Positions 9,942 through 18,662 of a stretch of 64,000 bases of DNA are shown here, one piece after another. Source of the stretch: Pararhizobium polonicum (GTDB taxonomy: Bacteria; Pseudomonadota; Alphaproteobacteria; Rhizobiales; Rhizobiaceae); assembly GCF_001687365.1 (NCBI RefSeq), contig NZ_LGLV01000004.1, forward strand, positions 682,001-746,000, written 5' to 3'. A model generated the notes under the pieces. It ran no database searches and was not told the DNA's origin. It saw only the letters and a program-made list of their open reading frames with translations. The position numbers and the translations under genes are program-made. The stretch's first letter is position 1. Each line of letters starts with the position of its first letter.

Positions 9942-10832
9942 ATGAACCGGAATCAGCTCGCTCAACTCGCCGTTCTCGCCACCGTTGCCGCGCATCGCAG
10001 TTTTCGCGCGGCAGCAAAGGAGCTCGGCATCGCACCCTCGGCCGTCAGCCATGCCGTCTCGACGCTGGAGGAAAGCCTGGGCGTGCGGCTTTTGGCGCGC
10101 ACCACGCGCAGCGTCGCGCCGACCGAGGAAGGGATGCTGCTGCTGGACCGGCTGCGCCCGGCACTGGAGGAGATCGGCGTGGCGCTCGCCGCCGCCGTCG
10201 AGGCGAAAGGCCGGCCGTCCGGCAATCTGCGCATCACCGCCCCACGCTTTGCCGCCGACCTTTTGATCGCACCGCGGCTTGGCGCATTCCTTGGCCTTTA
10301 TCCGGATATCACGTTGGAGATCGCCGACGAGGATGGCTTCGCCGATATCGTCCGCGAGGGCTTCGATGCCGGCATCCGGCTGGAGGAAAGCCTGGAAGCC
10401 GACATGATCGTGGTCAAAATCGGCCCGCCGATGCGCGGCGCCATCATCGCCTCGCCCGGCTATTTCGAGCAGTTTCCGATCCCGCTGCATCCGCGCGATC
10501 TGCTGCGCCACCGCTGTATCCGCCGCCGCTTCTCCGACGGCACGCTCTACAACTGGGAATTCGAGAAGGACGGCCAGGAACTGACCATTCCCATCGAGGG
10601 ACCGCTGATTCTCGGAGAGGACCGGCCGATCATCACCGCGGCGATCGGCGGTGCCGGGCTGGCCTATGCCTTCGAGGCGCGCGTGACCGGGCATATCGAA
10701 ACGGGACGGCTGGTCCGGGTTCTGGAGGACTGGTGCGCGCCCTATCCCGGCCCCTATCTCTACTATGCCAGCCGCCGGCAGATGCGCCCTGCCCTGCGCG
10801 CCTTCATCGATTTCTTCCGCTCTTCCGGCTGA
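9942..10832 (+). CDS. LysR-family transcriptional regulator
   Basis: A 296-residue LysR protein. The N-terminal helix-turn-helix (about 5-65, FRAAAKELGIAPSAVSHAVS) is followed by the effector domain (about 90-290). It is of the type commonly divergent from oxidoreductase genes. The 135-base gap to the minus-strand aldo/keto reductase is the likely operator region. The ATG at 9942 gives the canonical MNRNQLAQLAVLATVAAH start. The very long upstream reading of this frame across the reductase gene is a GC-rich shadow. Confidence 0.92.
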   Translation: MNRNQLAQLAVLATVAAHRSFRAAAKELGIAPSAVSHAVSTLEESLGVRLLARTTRSVAPTEEGMLLLDRLRPALEEIGVALAAAVEAKGRPSGNLRITAPRFAADLLIAPRLGAFLGLYPDITLEIADEDGFADIVREGFDAGIRLEESLEADMIVVKIGPPMRGAIIASPGYFEQFPIPLHPRDLLRHRCIRRRFSDGTLYNWEFEKDGQELTIPIEGPLILGEDRPIITAAIGGAGLAYAFEARVTGHIETGRLVRVLEDWCAPYPGPYLYYASRRQMRPALRAFIDFFRSSG

Positions 10833-10893
10833 ACGCAAACGGGTGGCAGGGGACTTTCCGGTGGCATAGTCTTGAGAAAAACGGAGAACGCGC

Positions 10894-11529
10894 ATGAAAA
10901 AGCCGGGATCGATGAAAGCGCTGGAGGACCTGGGCCGCGCCCGCCTGTCGGAGAATTTCTTCCTGCGCGACTTCCTGCATTCCGAGATCGCCGATTTCTA
11001 CAGCATGCCGAATATCCCCGACGATCCGAATCTGGCGATCGCCGCGGGCACGAAACTCTGCGAGGAATTGCTGGAGCCGCTGCAGCGGACATTTGGCCGG
11101 CTGCATGTCCGCTCCGGCTACCGGTCCCGCTCCGTCAACGGCTTCGGCAACCGCAACAAACTCAACTGCTCGACCAATGCCGCAAGTGCCGCCGATCACA
11201 TCTGGGACATGCGCGATGCGGATGGATGCATCGGCGCCACCGCCTGCATCGTCATCCCCTGGGTCTGGGACCGGCGCGCGACACTCGGTGGCTGGCAGTC
11301 GCTGGCCTGGTGGATCCACGACAACCTGCCCTATGCGTCGCTCTGCTTCTTTCCCAAACTCTGGGCCGTCAACATCCAGTGGCACGAACGGCCGCTCCGG
11401 CGCATCCGCAGCTACATCGCCCCCGCCGGCCTGCTCACCAAGGAAGGCATGGCCAACCATTCGGGCAGCCACGCGGAATTTTACAAGGGCTATCCGGCGC
11501 TCGTTCCGCGTTCGAAACTGATCCGGTAG
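10894..11529 (+). CDS. M15-peptidase-like protein of unknown function
   Basis: A 211-residue protein without a signal peptide. Residues about 70-125 resemble the metal-binding half of M15/hedgehog-type DD-peptidases: LHVRSGYRSRSVNG, then a Ser/Ala stretch, then ADHIWDMRDADG, where His and Asp could be zinc ligands. The normal SxHxxGxAxD motif is not preserved exactly, and the distal His is uncertain, so it may be a divergent or inactive member. The C-terminal half, rich in Trp and aromatics, is not recognised. GGAG precedes the ATG. The last 40 bases overlap the convergent GNAT gene. Confidence 0.6.
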   Translation: MKKPGSMKALEDLGRARLSENFFLRDFLHSEIADFYSMPNIPDDPNLAIAAGTKLCEELLEPLQRTFGRLHVRSGYRSRSVNGFGNRNKLNCSTNAASAADHIWDMRDADGCIGATACIVIPWVWDRRATLGGWQSLAWWIHDNLPYASLCFFPKLWAVNIQWHERPLRRIRSYIAPAGLLTKEGMANHSGSHAEFYKGYPALVPRSKLIR

Positions 11530-11954
11530 CGAACGTGACCGTCGGCCTCGGTATACTGGTCATAGAGCTTGCGCGCCGTGTCATTGCCTTCGTCGGTGTG
11601 CCAGTACAGGCGTGCCCAGCCATGGGATTTGGCTTTGCCGACGAGATCGTCGAGCAGCGCCTTGCCGATACCCTTGCCACGCGCGGCCTCGTCGAGGAAC
11701 AGGTCCTCCAGATAGCAGACCGGCTCCTTGACCCAGGTCGCCTCATGCAGCAGGCAGATGGCGAAACCGACGACATGGCCGTCCACAGCGGCGACACGCA
11801 TGAACAGCGGCGTGGCCGGATCAAGGATGCGCGCCCAGGTCGTCGCCGTCACCTCCGGGGAGACCGCCACCCTGTAGAAGGCGACATAGGCAGCCCAGAG
11901 GCGCCGCCAGTCCGCCTCGTCGCCGGCAGCCGTGTCGCGTATCTCAACAGTCAT
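11490..11954 (-). CDS. GNAT-family N-acetyltransferase
   Basis: A 154-residue acetyl-CoA-dependent acetyltransferase. Motif A is clear (LEDLFLDEAARGKGIGKALL, about residues 86-105, with the RGKGIG pyrophosphate loop). Motif B, LYWHTDEGNDTARKLYDQY, follows near 118-136; that combination is typical of Rhizobium-type small-molecule or diamine acetyltransferases. GGGAGGGAA precedes the ATG. The 3' end overlaps the convergent M15-like gene by 40 bases. The substrate is unknown. Confidence 0.9.
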   Translation of the reverse strand: MTVEIRDTAAGDEADWRRLWAAYVAFYRVAVSPEVTATTWARILDPATPLFMRVAAVDGHVVGFAICLLHEATWVKEPVCYLEDLFLDEAARGKGIGKALLDDLVGKAKSHGWARLYWHTDEGNDTARKLYDQYTEADGHVRYRISFERGTSAG

Positions 11955-11975
11955 CTATCTTCCCTCCCGCCAAGC

Positions 11976-12926
11976 CTATTCGCTGGCATCATTGAGCAGT
12001 TGGCAGGCCTCATCGGACAGGGTGATCGAGGCCGATTTCAACAGGCTTTCCAGCTGCGTCAGGTTCGTGGCGCTGGCGATCGGCGCCGTCACGCCCTTGC
12101 GCCCCATGATCCAGGCCACCGCAATTTCCGCCTGGGTATTGCCGGTATCGGCCGCGACCTCGTCCAGCGCGCCGAGAATCCGCATCCCACGTCCATCAAG
12201 ATACTTGCCGACACCGCTGCCGCGTGCCGAGCCCTCCAGATCCTTGTGCGAGCGGTACTTGCCGGAGAGAAAACCCTTGGCAAGGCCGAAATAGCTGATG
12301 ACGCCGATCTCCTCGGCGATGCAGAGGTTTCTGAGCGGGCCATCGAACGATGCCCGATCATAGAGATTGTATTCCGGCTGCAGCACATCGTAACGCGGCA
12401 GGTTCTTTTCTGCAGACACATCCAAAGCGGCCCGCAATTGCGTGGCATTCAGATTGGATGCGCCGATATGACGGACCTTGCCCTGCTCCAGAAGCTTTTC
12501 ATAGGCACCGAGCGTTTCATCGTAGGGCGTTTCGTCATCCGGCCAATGGGAGAGATAGACGTCGATATGATCGGTCTGAAGCCGGCTCAGCGAATCCTCC
12601 ACGGCCTGCGCAATCCATCTGGCGGAGAGGCCCTTCCTGCCCTGCCCCATCTCGGAGCCGACCTTGGTGATGATCACGGCCTCGTCTCTGGCCCGGCCGG
12701 ACCGTTTCAGCCATTTTCCGATGATCGTCTCGGATTCGCCACCGCTATTGCCGGGAACCCAGGAGGAATAGACATCGGCGGTATCGATGGCATTGAAGCC
12801 CGCATCGAAGAAGGCATCGAGCAATTGAAAGGACGTCTTTTCATCCGCCGTCCAGCCGAAGACATTGCCGCCGAAAACCAGCGGCGCGATCGACAGGCCC
12901 GTGCGGCCGAGTGTTCGCTGTTGCAT
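11976..12926 (-). CDS. Aldo/keto reductase
   Basis: A 316-residue aldo/keto reductase. It starts MQQRTLGRTGLSIAPLVFGG. The catalytic Asp and Tyr are in NAIDTADVYSSW (about 48-55), Lys in AVIITKVG (about 85), and His in VYLSHWPDDETP (about 126). This VYxxHWPD form is common in the YajO/AKR11-like branch. GGAGCGACCC precedes the ATG. It lies upstream of the GNAT gene on the same strand with a 21-base gap, so the two may be co-transcribed. The substrate is unknown; members of this group often reduce sugars or methylglyoxal. Confidence 0.92.
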   Translation of the reverse strand: MQQRTLGRTGLSIAPLVFGGNVFGWTADEKTSFQLLDAFFDAGFNAIDTADVYSSWVPGNSGGESETIIGKWLKRSGRARDEAVIITKVGSEMGQGRKGLSARWIAQAVEDSLSRLQTDHIDVYLSHWPDDETPYDETLGAYEKLLEQGKVRHIGASNLNATQLRAALDVSAEKNLPRYDVLQPEYNLYDRASFDGPLRNLCIAEEIGVISYFGLAKGFLSGKYRSHKDLEGSARGSGVGKYLDGRGMRILGALDEVAADTGNTQAEIAVAWIMGRKGVTAPIASATNLTQLESLLKSASITLSDEACQLLNDASE

Positions 12927-13101
12927 GGGGTCGCTCCAGATTGTTGGGGGATAAATCGCTCGGGAGATAGGAAGTCTGCCGCAAAGACATAGGTGCGGTA
13001 CAGCGTTTTTACATGCGCCGCGGCATTTTTATTCCCACGCGAACGTCTTGATGGGCACGGACCTCGCGGCTACTGTGCCGCCAAAATGGAGAGGATACAT
13101 C

Positions 13102-14088
13102 ATGTTGCGCTTTGGTATACTATCGACAGCCAAGATCGGCCGCGAACTCGTGGTTCCGGCGATCCAGGACGCGGAGAACTGCGTTGTCACGGCCATTGCC
13201 AGCCGCGATCTTAGCAGGGCGCGCGATATGGCCGACCGCTTCTCGGTGCCGCATGCCTTCGGCTCCTATGAGGAAATGCTGGCCTCCGACCTCATCGATG
13301 CCGTCTACATTCCGCTGCCGACCTCGCAGCATGTCGAATGGACGATCAAGGCCGCCAATGCCGGAAAACACGTGCTCTGCGAGAAGCCCATTGCCCTGAA
13401 GGCATCCGAAATCGGCGCCCTGATCGAGGCGCGCGACCGCAACAGGGTGCTGATTTCCGAGGCCTATATGGTCACCTACAGCCCCGTCTGGCGGAAGGTC
13501 CGCACGCTGCTGGCCGAAGGCGCGATCGGTACCTTGCGCCACGTGCAGGGCGCCTTCACCTATTTCAACCGCGATGCCGGCAACATGCGCAACATGCCGG
13601 AACTCGGCGGCGGCGGATTGCCCGATATCGGCGTCTATCCGACGATCTCGACGCGTTTCGTCACCGGCAAGGAGCCTATCCGCGTCCAGGCAAACACCGA
13701 CCGCGATCCGGAATTCGGCACCGACATGTATTCGAGCGTGCGGGCCGATTTCGGCGATTTCGAGCTAAGCTTCTATATCTCCACCCAACTCGCTGCCCGC
13801 CAGGTCATGGTGTTCCACGGCGACAAGGGCTTCATCGAGGTCAAATCGCCGTTCAATGCCGATCGATACGGCGCGGAAGAGCTGGAACTCACCAACCAGA
13901 ATCATTCGCAGTCGCAACTCTTCCGCTTCCAGGATGCCCGCCAGTACAGGCTGGAGGCCGAGGCCTTTTCCCGCGCCGCAAAGGGTGAAAAAGAGGAGAT
14001 CGTTACGCTGGAAAGCTCGGTGAACAACCAGAAGCTGATCGACGCCATCTACCGCGCCAGCGACAAGGACGGCTGGGAACCGGTCTGA
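13102..14088 (+). CDS. Gfo/Idh/MocA-family NAD(P)-dependent oxidoreductase
   Basis: A 328-residue dehydrogenase of the sugar/inositol/biphenyl type. An N-terminal Rossmann fold ([20 protein letters not shown], residues 1-120) contains the diagnostic EKPIAL lysine motif (about 93-98), followed by the C-terminal alpha/beta domain with [12 protein letters not shown] (about 170). The start at 13102 has GGAGAGGA just upstream; the 13048 reading adds an unconserved tail. It is divergent from the aldo/keto reductase. A hairpin at 14103-14140 ends the transcript. Substrate class: sugars, dihydrodiols or similar. Confidence 0.92.
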   Translation: MLRFGILSTAKIGRELVVPAIQDAENCVVTAIASRDLSRARDMADRFSVPHAFGSYEEMLASDLIDAVYIPLPTSQHVEWTIKAANAGKHVLCEKPIALKASEIGALIEARDRNRVLISEAYMVTYSPVWRKVRTLLAEGAIGTLRHVQGAFTYFNRDAGNMRNMPELGGGGLPDIGVYPTISTRFVTGKEPIRVQANTDRDPEFGTDMYSSVRADFGDFELSFYISTQLAARQVMVFHGDKGFIEVKSPFNADRYGAEELELTNQNHSQSQLFRFQDARQYRLEAEAFSRAAKGEKEEIVTLESSVNNQKLIDAIYRASDKDGWEPV

Positions 14089-14102
14089 GCTGATCCCATC
14101 AA

Positions 14103-14140
14103 ATGAGAACCCGCCAGCTGACGGGCCGGCAGGTTCTCAT
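14103..14140. terminator. Hairpin after the Gfo/Idh gene
   Basis: Thirteen-bp arms with one mismatch (ATGAGAACCCGCC at 14103-14115 against GGCAGGTTCTCAT at 14128-14140), 14 bases after the stop. It lacks a T tract but sits between two convergent genes, so it probably serves both. Confidence 0.6.
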
Positions 14141-14165
14141 GGACAGTGTACGGGAATCGGATCGG

Positions 14166-14396
14166 CTATGCCTGATGGCGCGGTGCACGAACAAGCGCCA
14201 TCAAAAGCATCACTGCGATCCCCACATTGTAGGAAAGCAGTGCAAGGGCGAGTGCCAGAATGGAGACGGTACCGGACGAAACCATCGCGGCCAAAGTAAA
14301 GACAGCTACGATCAGGCAACCGGCCAGAGCACAATATACAGCCGAACGCAGGCTCGCAGATAAAAGTCCGATTGCAAATGCGGTCACGGTTACCAT
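14166..14396 (-). CDS. Small two-helix membrane protein
   Basis: A 76-residue, strongly hydrophobic protein with two to three predicted membrane segments (about 5-20, 22-42 and 44-67), ending in a short basic tail RAPRHQA. The ATG at 14396 is preceded by GGGAGAGG at good spacing, which supports a real gene. I do not recognise the family. Its position between the Gfo/Idh gene and the spike genes gives no functional hint. Confidence 0.6.
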   Translation of the reverse strand: MVTVTAFAIGLLSASLRSAVYCALAGCLIVAVFTLAAMVSSGTVSILALALALLSYNVGIAVMLLMALVRAPRHQA

Positions 14397-14566
14397 CCGA
14401 CCTCTCCCACCAACAGCAATATCTGCAAGGATTTTGCACGAGGCTCGCTAAAATTGGCTTAATCCCCCGAAGATTGGAAACGACGCGGCAGAGGAAAAGA
14501 GTCCACCAAACTTTAAGTTTTCTCCGGCGCTCGCCCGACTTTCCGTCGAGCCATTCGAGAGTTCGG

Positions 14567-15628
14567 TCAGGAATAGGCCAATGATTTCGCCTGGAGCGCA
14601 GCGTTGGTCGCACGAAAAGGCCAGATCACCAGACTATCATAGCGGCCAGCGGCAAAAAGGCCGGTCTGGTTTCTGCCGAGATAAACTTGTCCGGCCATCG
14701 TGGGTACGGTTGCTTCAGAATTAGCGACAGTACCATTGTAACTCCCGCTTCGCCCCGAGGCGTTCCAGCCGATACAGACACCACAGGCGGGAAGCGGCAC
14801 CGTTAGATTCGACAAAGCCAGTGTAGCTCCGGTGAGAATACTTGTTTGAGCGGTGTTTAGCCGGATGACTTCATCACCTACGCCGACGAGGCGGCCGAGG
14901 GAGCCGGTGAGGCCCTGCGCCCTAACCGACAGAGTGACGGCACTTTTCTGCACCAACGCCTCTCCAATGGGGGAAAGGCGGCAGCTATCGGCACTTCGCG
15001 TTGCCGACACGGCTCCCGTCTGCACGAACGAGCTGGCAACCGCTCCCGTTTCCACCTGCGCACGGCTGAGCACCTCTGAAACCGTCAGTGTCAGGCTGGC
15101 GCTGGAGGCCGTAAAGGTGAGAGGCGTGCCTTGCGTCACGGTGCCCGTCGCAGCCCCAGACAGTACCAACGAGCCGGACCCGCGGCACGAGACAGTGTAC
15201 TGCGACCCATTGACGATAGCGATCGTCTGGGTTGCCGGAGCAAACGCATTCAGAAAGAGGTTGGTCGCCGGACCTTCGAGAAGCAATTGCCGATAGCCAT
15301 TGCGGTAATCGAAGCGTGGCACATCCGACGCCGCTTGCAGTGGCATCCCTACCGCATCGACGTATTCGGCGACCGAACCGCGCGTAAAGGAAAACATGTC
15401 TGAAAAAGCGACGGATTGCGGCACGACCAGCGTATCCACCGCGGCAGATGCAACGCTGGCCAAAGCAACCGACGTCAAGGCATGTCGATCCCTGCGGAAA
15501 TCGGCGATGAAGGCAGGCAACTTCGCGATACCATCGCTGATGTCCACCGCGGCAAAAACCGGATTGGCAAACCATGGATTGGTCGCGCCTGTCAGGGCAA
15601 GACCCGAAATGAAACCGAGCGACACCAT
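14567..15628 (-). CDS. GTA/phage head-spike fibre-like protein
   Basis: A 353-residue protein starting MVSLGFISGLALTG. The first 60 residues look like the attachment part. The middle (about 120-215) has FDYRNGYRQLLLEGPATNLF and a beta-rich SQYTVSCRGSGSLVLSGAATG stretch. These lead to the AQVETGAVASSFVQTGA motif typical of phage tail and head-spike proteins with jelly-roll, LamG-like modules. The C-terminal third is a further beta-rich domain. It resembles the head-spike fibre of the Rhodobacter capsulatus GTA (Rcc01080 type), which binds capsule on recipient cells. Start and upstream stop share a base (TGATG), so it is translationally coupled to the spike base gene. No other phage gene is nearby. 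Confidence 0.75.
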   Translation of the reverse strand: MVSLGFISGLALTGATNPWFANPVFAAVDISDGIAKLPAFIADFRRDRHALTSVALASVASAAVDTLVVPQSVAFSDMFSFTRGSVAEYVDAVGMPLQAASDVPRFDYRNGYRQLLLEGPATNLFLNAFAPATQTIAIVNGSQYTVSCRGSGSLVLSGAATGTVTQGTPLTFTASSASLTLTVSEVLSRAQVETGAVASSFVQTGAVSATRSADSCRLSPIGEALVQKSAVTLSVRAQGLTGSLGRLVGVGDEVIRLNTAQTSILTGATLALSNLTVPLPACGVCIGWNASGRSGSYNGTVANSEATVPTMAGQVYLGRNQTGLFAAGRYDSLVIWPFRATNAALQAKSLAYS

Positions 15629-15891
15629 CAGACGAGCCCCACGAGACTGCCGGCGGTCGTTCCTGTTGCCAGGATCCGATCGGCGCGCACCGGCAGGATG
15701 CTGCCGGCGGCAAGCCCGGCGAAGGTGATGGTCTGTCCCGATAGCAGGCGCAGCGCAAGCGCGCCGCCGGAACCGACATAGATCGCCCGTGTCGCCTCGG
15801 ACAGATCGAGCGTGTCGCTCGGCGTGACAACAAAACCGTGCGTGGCGGGGCTGGTGAGAGACGGAATATTGCTGGAGAAACGGTCTGGCAT
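15628..15891 (-). CDS. Spike base protein, Rcc01079-like
   Basis: An 87-residue protein starting MPDRFSSNIPSLTSP. The conserved run HGFVVTPSDTLDLSEATRAI followed by a GSGGALALRL strand pattern matches, from memory, the small spike-base family named after RCAP_Rcc01079 of the R. capsulatus gene transfer agent. That protein anchors the head spike on the capsid. AAAGGATC precedes the ATG at 15891; the 15927 start adds 12 unconserved residues. It is immediately upstream of, and coupled to, the fibre-like gene, and divergent from xseA (144-base gap). In R. capsulatus the equivalent pair also lies outside the main GTA cluster. Confidence 0.75.
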   Translation of the reverse strand: MPDRFSSNIPSLTSPATHGFVVTPSDTLDLSEATRAIYVGSGGALALRLLSGQTITFAGLAAGSILPVRADRILATGTTAGSLVGLV

Positions 15892-16034
15892 CGGTGTGAT
15901 CCTTTGTAACGATTGGTACTGCGGCAATGATACGCATGGTTTTCCAGACCGGGGACGAACGGGGATGACGAAAGCTGTGTTGAGCGCGGCAGCAAAGGCT
16001 GGCTATCCGCCGCAGGGCGCGGCAAAATAGGCTT

Positions 16035-17627
16035 ATGAGCTCGTTTTTCGATTCCGATTCGCCCTCCAATCTGACCGAGTATTCGGTTTCGGAGCTGTCC
16101 GGCTCCATCAAGCGTACCGTCGAGCAGGCTTTCGATCAGGTGCGGGTGCGCGGCGAAATTTCCGGTTATCGCGGCCCACATTCCTCGGGTCATGCCTATT
16201 TCTCCATGAAAGACGACAAGGCGCGGATCGACGCCGTCATCTGGAAGGGCACGATGAGCCGGCTGAAGTTCCGGCCCGAAGAAGGCATGGAAGTGATCGC
16301 CACAGGCAAGATCACCACGTTCCCCGGCTCGTCGAAATACCAAATCGTCATCGAGACATTGGAACCGGCCGGTGCCGGCGCGCTGATGGCGCTGATCGAG
16401 GAGCGCAAACGCAAGCTCGGTGCCGAAGGCCTTTTCGATCCGGCGAAAAAGCGGCCCCTGCCCTACATGCCGCGTGTCATCGGCGTCGTCACCTCGCCGA
16501 CCGGTGCGGTCATCCGCGATATCCTGCACCGGATCTCGGACCGGTTTCCGGTGCACGTCATTGTCTGGCCGGTGCGCGTTCAGGGTGAAGGTTCCGGCAA
16601 CGAGGTGGCGGCGGCAATCGAAGGGTTCAATGCCTTCGCGGCGGATGGCCCCATAGCCCGCCCCGACGTCTTGATCGTGGCGCGCGGCGGCGGCAGCCTG
16701 GAGGATCTCTGGAGTTTCAACGACGAGGCGGTGGTGCGCGCGGCGGCGGCTTCGCGGATTCCGCTGATCTCCGCCGTCGGCCACGAAACCGACTGGACGC
16801 TGATCGACTATGCCAGCGACCAGCGGGCACCGACGCCGACGGGGGCGGCCGAGATGGCGGTGCCGGTGAAAGCCGATCTGGAGGCCAGCGTTTCGGCGCT
16901 CTCCGCCCGGCTGAAAGCCGCCGTGGGGCGACAGATGGATAACCGCCGGCAGACTGTCCGGGCGCTGACCCGCGCCCTGCCCTCGCTCGATCAGTTGCTG
17001 GCCCTGCCGCGCCGCCGTTTCGACGAGGCATCGGCCGGGCTTGGGCGTGGGTTGCAGATGAACACCGCCAATAAGCGGCGCACGTTCGAGCGCACCGCCG
17101 CGCATCTGAGACCCGATATGCTGTCGAATCGGATCAGCGAGCGGCGGCAAAAGCTTGCCGAGCGCATGGTCCGTGCGGAACGCATCGTCGAGCGACTGAT
17201 CCAGCGATCCGCCTCGCGGGTATCCGCTGCCGATGCTTCGCTCAGAACTTTGCCCGCCCGGTTGCTGAGCCAGATTCAACGCTCTCAGGATCGCCTGACA
17301 GGCCTTTCCGGCCGCGCCGATAGTGCGCTTCTGGCCGACATCCGGCGCCGCCGCAGCACGGTGACGGCGCACGACCGTATCCTGCAATCGCTGTCTTACC
17401 GGAATGTCCTGAAGCGCGGCTATGCACTGGTGCGCGATGATGCCGGCTTGCCGATCAAGTCCGCCGCCGCCCTTGCGCAGAACCAGGCCATTGCCATTGA
17501 ATTCGCCGACGGCTCGATCAATGCGCTAACGACCGAAGGCGACGCATCACCGCCACCGCAACCGGTTAAGAGACGTGCCGAAAAGGCTATGGCGACCGCG
17601 CCACCGAAACAGGGCAGCCTGTTCTAG
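16035..17627 (+). CDS. xseA: Exodeoxyribonuclease VII large subunit
   Basis: A 530-residue catalytic subunit of ExoVII, which degrades single-stranded DNA together with XseB. The N-terminal OB-fold (about 15-112) contains [20 protein letters not shown]. The catalytic core contains [17 protein letters not shown] (about 150-166), [16 protein letters not shown] (about 216-230) and [20 protein letters not shown] (about 247-264). A long coiled-coil region (about 290-430) and a C-terminal segment with [10 protein letters not shown] follow. All family motifs are intact. The following oxidoreductase gene starts one base after the stop. Confidence 0.96.
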   Translation: MSSFFDSDSPSNLTEYSVSELSGSIKRTVEQAFDQVRVRGEISGYRGPHSSGHAYFSMKDDKARIDAVIWKGTMSRLKFRPEEGMEVIATGKITTFPGSSKYQIVIETLEPAGAGALMALIEERKRKLGAEGLFDPAKKRPLPYMPRVIGVVTSPTGAVIRDILHRISDRFPVHVIVWPVRVQGEGSGNEVAAAIEGFNAFAADGPIARPDVLIVARGGGSLEDLWSFNDEAVVRAAAASRIPLISAVGHETDWTLIDYASDQRAPTPTGAAEMAVPVKADLEASVSALSARLKAAVGRQMDNRRQTVRALTRALPSLDQLLALPRRRFDEASAGLGRGLQMNTANKRRTFERTAAHLRPDMLSNRISERRQKLAERMVRAERIVERLIQRSASRVSAADASLRTLPARLLSQIQRSQDRLTGLSGRADSALLADIRRRRSTVTAHDRILQSLSYRNVLKRGYALVRDDAGLPIKSAAALAQNQAIAIEFADGSINALTTEGDASPPPQPVKRRAEKAMATAPPKQGSLF

Positions 17628-17628
17628 G

Positions 17629-18219
17629 ATGCGCATTCTCATCGTTATCGCCCATCCCCTGGCTGACAGTTTTACCGCGAGCGTTGCCGCAACGGCGAAA
17701 GTGGCGCTTGAAAGGAACGGTCACAGCGTCGATCTGCTCGATCTCTATGTGGAAGATTTCGATCCACGGCTCAACGAGAGGGAGCGGAGCGGTTATTTCG
17801 ATATTCCCTACGACACCACTGCAGTGGATGGCATCGTCGCGCGGCTGCGGGCAGCGGATGGGCTGATCCTCGTCTTTCCGCAATGGTGGTTCAATTTCCC
17901 GGCCATTCTCAAAGGTTTCTTCGATCGTGTCTTTGCCCCGGGCGTCGCCTTCGATCACGAGCGATCCGGCGGCCGTATTCTTCCGCGGCTGACCAACATC
18001 CGGCTGCTCTGGGCGTTGACCACGACAGGCTCGCCCTGGTGGGTCGTCCAGTTCTACATGGGCAACCCGGTCCGCCGCCTGTTGAAGCGCGGTATCGCCG
18101 CCTTCTGTGCCAAGGATGTCAGCTTCCGGATGATCTCGCTGCACGATATGGATCGTGTAACGGCCGAGCAACGCAAGGCGCATCTGGCAAGGATCGAAAA
18201 GGCCGTCGCGCGGATATGA
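17629..18219 (+). CDS. NAD(P)H dehydrogenase (quinone)-type flavodoxin-fold protein
   Basis: A 196-residue protein of the NQO1/YwrO/KefF group. It begins MRILIVIAHPLADSFTASVA (flavodoxin-like nucleotide loop). Its FMN/FAD-contacting VFPQWWFNFPAILKGFFDRVFAPG stretch (about 85-108) is the family hallmark, and TTTGSPWWV is near 126. Such enzymes reduce quinones or serve as ancillary subunits of potassium efflux systems; no Kef gene is visible here. The ATG is one base after the xseA stop, so it is probably co-transcribed with xseA. Confidence 0.88.
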   Translation: MRILIVIAHPLADSFTASVAATAKVALERNGHSVDLLDLYVEDFDPRLNERERSGYFDIPYDTTAVDGIVARLRAADGLILVFPQWWFNFPAILKGFFDRVFAPGVAFDHERSGGRILPRLTNIRLLWALTTTGSPWWVVQFYMGNPVRRLLKRGIAAFCAKDVSFRMISLHDMDRVTAEQRKAHLARIEKAVARI

Positions 18220-18305
18220 AGGTGGGAACGGGCATCGCTGAAAGAAACGCTTCCGTAACGGTCATGGTCTAAAATATCCGGCAATTGAACCGAAGGGCGC
18301 GCCGG

Positions 18306-18656
18306 ATGCCGGTCGAACTCACAGCCTCGCAGGCACTGAACCTCTGGCACGGCGTTTCGCTCGAACAGGTGCGGATCGACAATCGTGACCTGACCCTTCG
18401 GCAGATTTCCATTCTGCTGCATATCTATCTCGTTCCCCCACCGCATACGGTGCGCGGACTGGCCGGCATTCTGGGCGTCACCAAGCCGGTGATCACCCGT
18501 GCACTCGACACGATGGGCGATCTCGGGCTTGTAACCCGTAGCCGCGACGAGCGCGACAGGCGCAATATGATCATCAAGCGCACGGTCGATGGTGCGCTTT
18601 ATCTTGAAAAACTTGGCGATCTGATCATTGATCAGGGACGCAAACTGTCTATCTGA
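18306..18656 (+). CDS. MarR-like winged-helix regulator
   Basis: A 116-residue protein with a winged helix-turn-helix: LTLRQISILLHIYL, then the recognition part VRGLAGILGVTKPVITRALD and the wing RSRDERDRRNMIIKRT. It is shorter than a full MarR protein, lacking much of the N-terminal dimerisation helix. I chose the ATG at 18306 (AAGGG upstream) over a TTG at 18285. The NlpC/P60 gene starts seven bases after the stop, so the two are probably one transcript. The ligand and target are unknown. Confidence 0.82.
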   Translation: MPVELTASQALNLWHGVSLEQVRIDNRDLTLRQISILLHIYLVPPPHTVRGLAGILGVTKPVITRALDTMGDLGLVTRSRDERDRRNMIIKRTVDGALYLEKLGDLIIDQGRKLSI

Positions 18657-18662
18657 GACCCT

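Noticed and set aside
14137-14613. 158-residue minus frame overlapping the small membrane protein
   Set aside because: The other frame (14166-14396) has the strong ribosome site and coherent membrane helices.
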